This document shows positions 63,284-64,000 of a stretch of 64,000 bases of DNA, piece after piece. Position numbers and translations under genes: made by a program. The stretch is from Chryseobacterium kimseyorum (lineage in GTDB: Bacteria > Bacteroidota > Bacteroidia > Flavobacteriales > Weeksellaceae): the NCBI RefSeq assembly GCF_025971945.1, contig NZ_JAPDHW010000001.1:465555-529554 (forward strand), written 5' to 3'. The notes beneath the pieces were generated by a model, which did not search any database, was not told where the DNA came from, and saw only the letters and a list, made by a program, of their open reading frames with translations. How positions within the stretch are numbered: the stretch's first letter is position 1; each line of letters opens with the position of its first letter.

Positions 63284-64000
63284 TCATTTTGACTTCAGTA
63301 AATCTCTTTTTGCTTTTTCTTTTGATGGATCTATTACTCTATCATAAAATAGTTTGTAAAATAAATACATTCCAACTACAGGTACAAAGTATTTTAAAAT
63401 TTCAAAAACTGTTGATTTTTTGAATTCTAGCCACCCTTGCTTTGTAAATCCGAAAATTTCATATTCATTTTTCTGAATCACAAAAGCTGATATATAAATA
63501 ATAATGTAAAACACAAACAAAAGTATCCCCCAATTTTTCCAAACTCTAATTTTTTTATCCATTTGCTTTGATGTTAACCTTGAAATCGTTTCATCATTAC
63601 TAGAATTTTCTGAATTTATACCACTATTAGTTTGTTCATTGTTATACCCTCCAATTTGGTTATTATTTAGTGTGGTGTTATCTCCAATATTAATCTGATC
63701 TCCCATTATTATTGTTTTTAATTCGTCCTTTCTTATTATATTTTTTGCTTCTTCAAAGCTGTAGCTTTTTGATACTGAATTATAATATGAACGTTCACAT
63801 TCATCAATTATAAGATTTATATAAAAAAATAAAGATTGCTTATCAAAAATAGCCTTTTTTATATCAAGCAAAACATTTCTTATTTTTGTAAAACCTTCTT
63901 CATATTCAGATTGCTTTATAATAAATTTTTGAAACAAATGCCTGGCATTTTGAAATTCAAAACTATCCTTAACCTCATCTCTATATATTGTATAAAATAG
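63284..64000 (-). CDS. Hypothetical two-helix membrane protein (5' truncated by window edge)
   Basis: The frame is open through the right edge: upstream of a possible TTG start at 63937 another 21 sense codons run to base 64000, so the true start is probably outside. The visible part has a helical N-terminal region (RNVLLDIKKAIFDKQ), an Asn/Ser-rich linker (TTLNNNQIGGYNNEQTNSG) and two membrane helices near the C-terminus (GILLFVFYIIIYISAFVI; VFEILKYFVPVVGMYLFYK) with a basic tail. I recognise no family. The low GC content and lack of relatives in memory suggest an accessory gene. Confidence 0.6.
   Translation of the reverse strand, partial: LFYTIYRDEVKDSFEFQNARHLFQKFIIKQSEYEEGFTKIRNVLLDIKKAIFDKQSLFFYINLIIDECERSYYNSVSKSYSFEEAKNIIRKDELKTIIMGDQINIGDNTTLNNNQIGGYNNEQTNSGINSENSSNDETISRLTSKQMDKKIRVWKNWGILLFVFYIIIYISAFVIQKNEYEIFGFTKQGWLEFKKSTVFEILKYFVPVVGMYLFYKLFYDRVIDPSKEKAKRDLLKSK

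Overview
The window looks like chromosomal DNA from a member of the Flavobacteriia, most like Chryseobacterium (Weeksellaceae). It is AT-rich, and several genes are preceded by the Bacteroidetes -7 promoter element TAnnTTTG. It carries a short primary sigma factor without region 1.1, an atpD-atpC pair split from the rest of ATP synthase, menaquinone genes (menA, menB), DUF2723 and DUF4199 proteins, and type VI secretion genes of the Bacteroidetes-specific subtype iii (TssN). The genus is an inference from gene content. I see no tRNA, rRNA, CRISPR array, insertion sequence or prophage.

Layout. 1-4.3 kb: a helicase tail cut by the window edge, an SDR dehydrogenase, an AraC regulator whose first 34 codons lie in another frame, a SnoaL-like protein, a 1-kb gene-poor stretch with degenerate duplications and a ~148-bp tandem repeat, and a lipoprotein. 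4.3-9.2 kb: threonine aldolase, a DtxR/MntR regulator with a likely self-operator, and an isolated tssG-tssN-tssK operon. 9.5-13.2 kb: S1/P1 nuclease, rpoD, an unknown membrane protein and a flavin monooxygenase. 13.3-23.3 kb (minus strand): DUF3347 protein, TonB-dependent receptor, kdsA with a TPR protein and a DUF1697 protein, and two large membrane glycosyltransferase-like proteins. 23.5-25.9 kb: a cysteine-synthase-like PLP enzyme followed by an alpha-oxoamine synthase, a pairing that fits sulfonolipid (capnine-type) synthesis. 26.2-28.6 kb: a B12-binding radical SAM protein bracketed by two copies of a palindromic repeat, with a heptamer array after its stop. 28.7-45 kb: a secreted protein, atpC/atpD, ribF, a large transglutaminase-like protein, small enzymes, kdsB, a VIT-domain protein and a membrane-anchored trypsin-like protease. 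45-60 kb: an aminotransferase; an operon with phosphosugar mutase, a degenerate GyrB-like protein, a GIN-domain lipoprotein, a GT2 enzyme and a DUF4199 protein; the small SRP RNA; a beta-lactamase-fold hydrolase; menA with two PH-domain proteins; menB; a TPR protein and gyrA. 60-64 kb: a DUF4286 protein, three small exported proteins each behind a near-identical sigma-54-like promoter, an acetyltransferase, a DUF421 protein, a small secreted protein, and a membrane protein cut by the window end.

How the genes work together. Much of the window serves the cell envelope: KDO supply (kdsA, kdsB), glycosyl transfer, probable sulfonolipid synthesis, lipoproteins and a TonB receptor. The rest is core housekeeping (rpoD, gyrA, atpDC, ribF, menA/menB, SRP RNA). 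The points most worth following up are the sulfonolipid gene pair, the three matching sigma-54-like promoters, the degenerate GyrB-like protein, and the detached three-gene type VI secretion operon.
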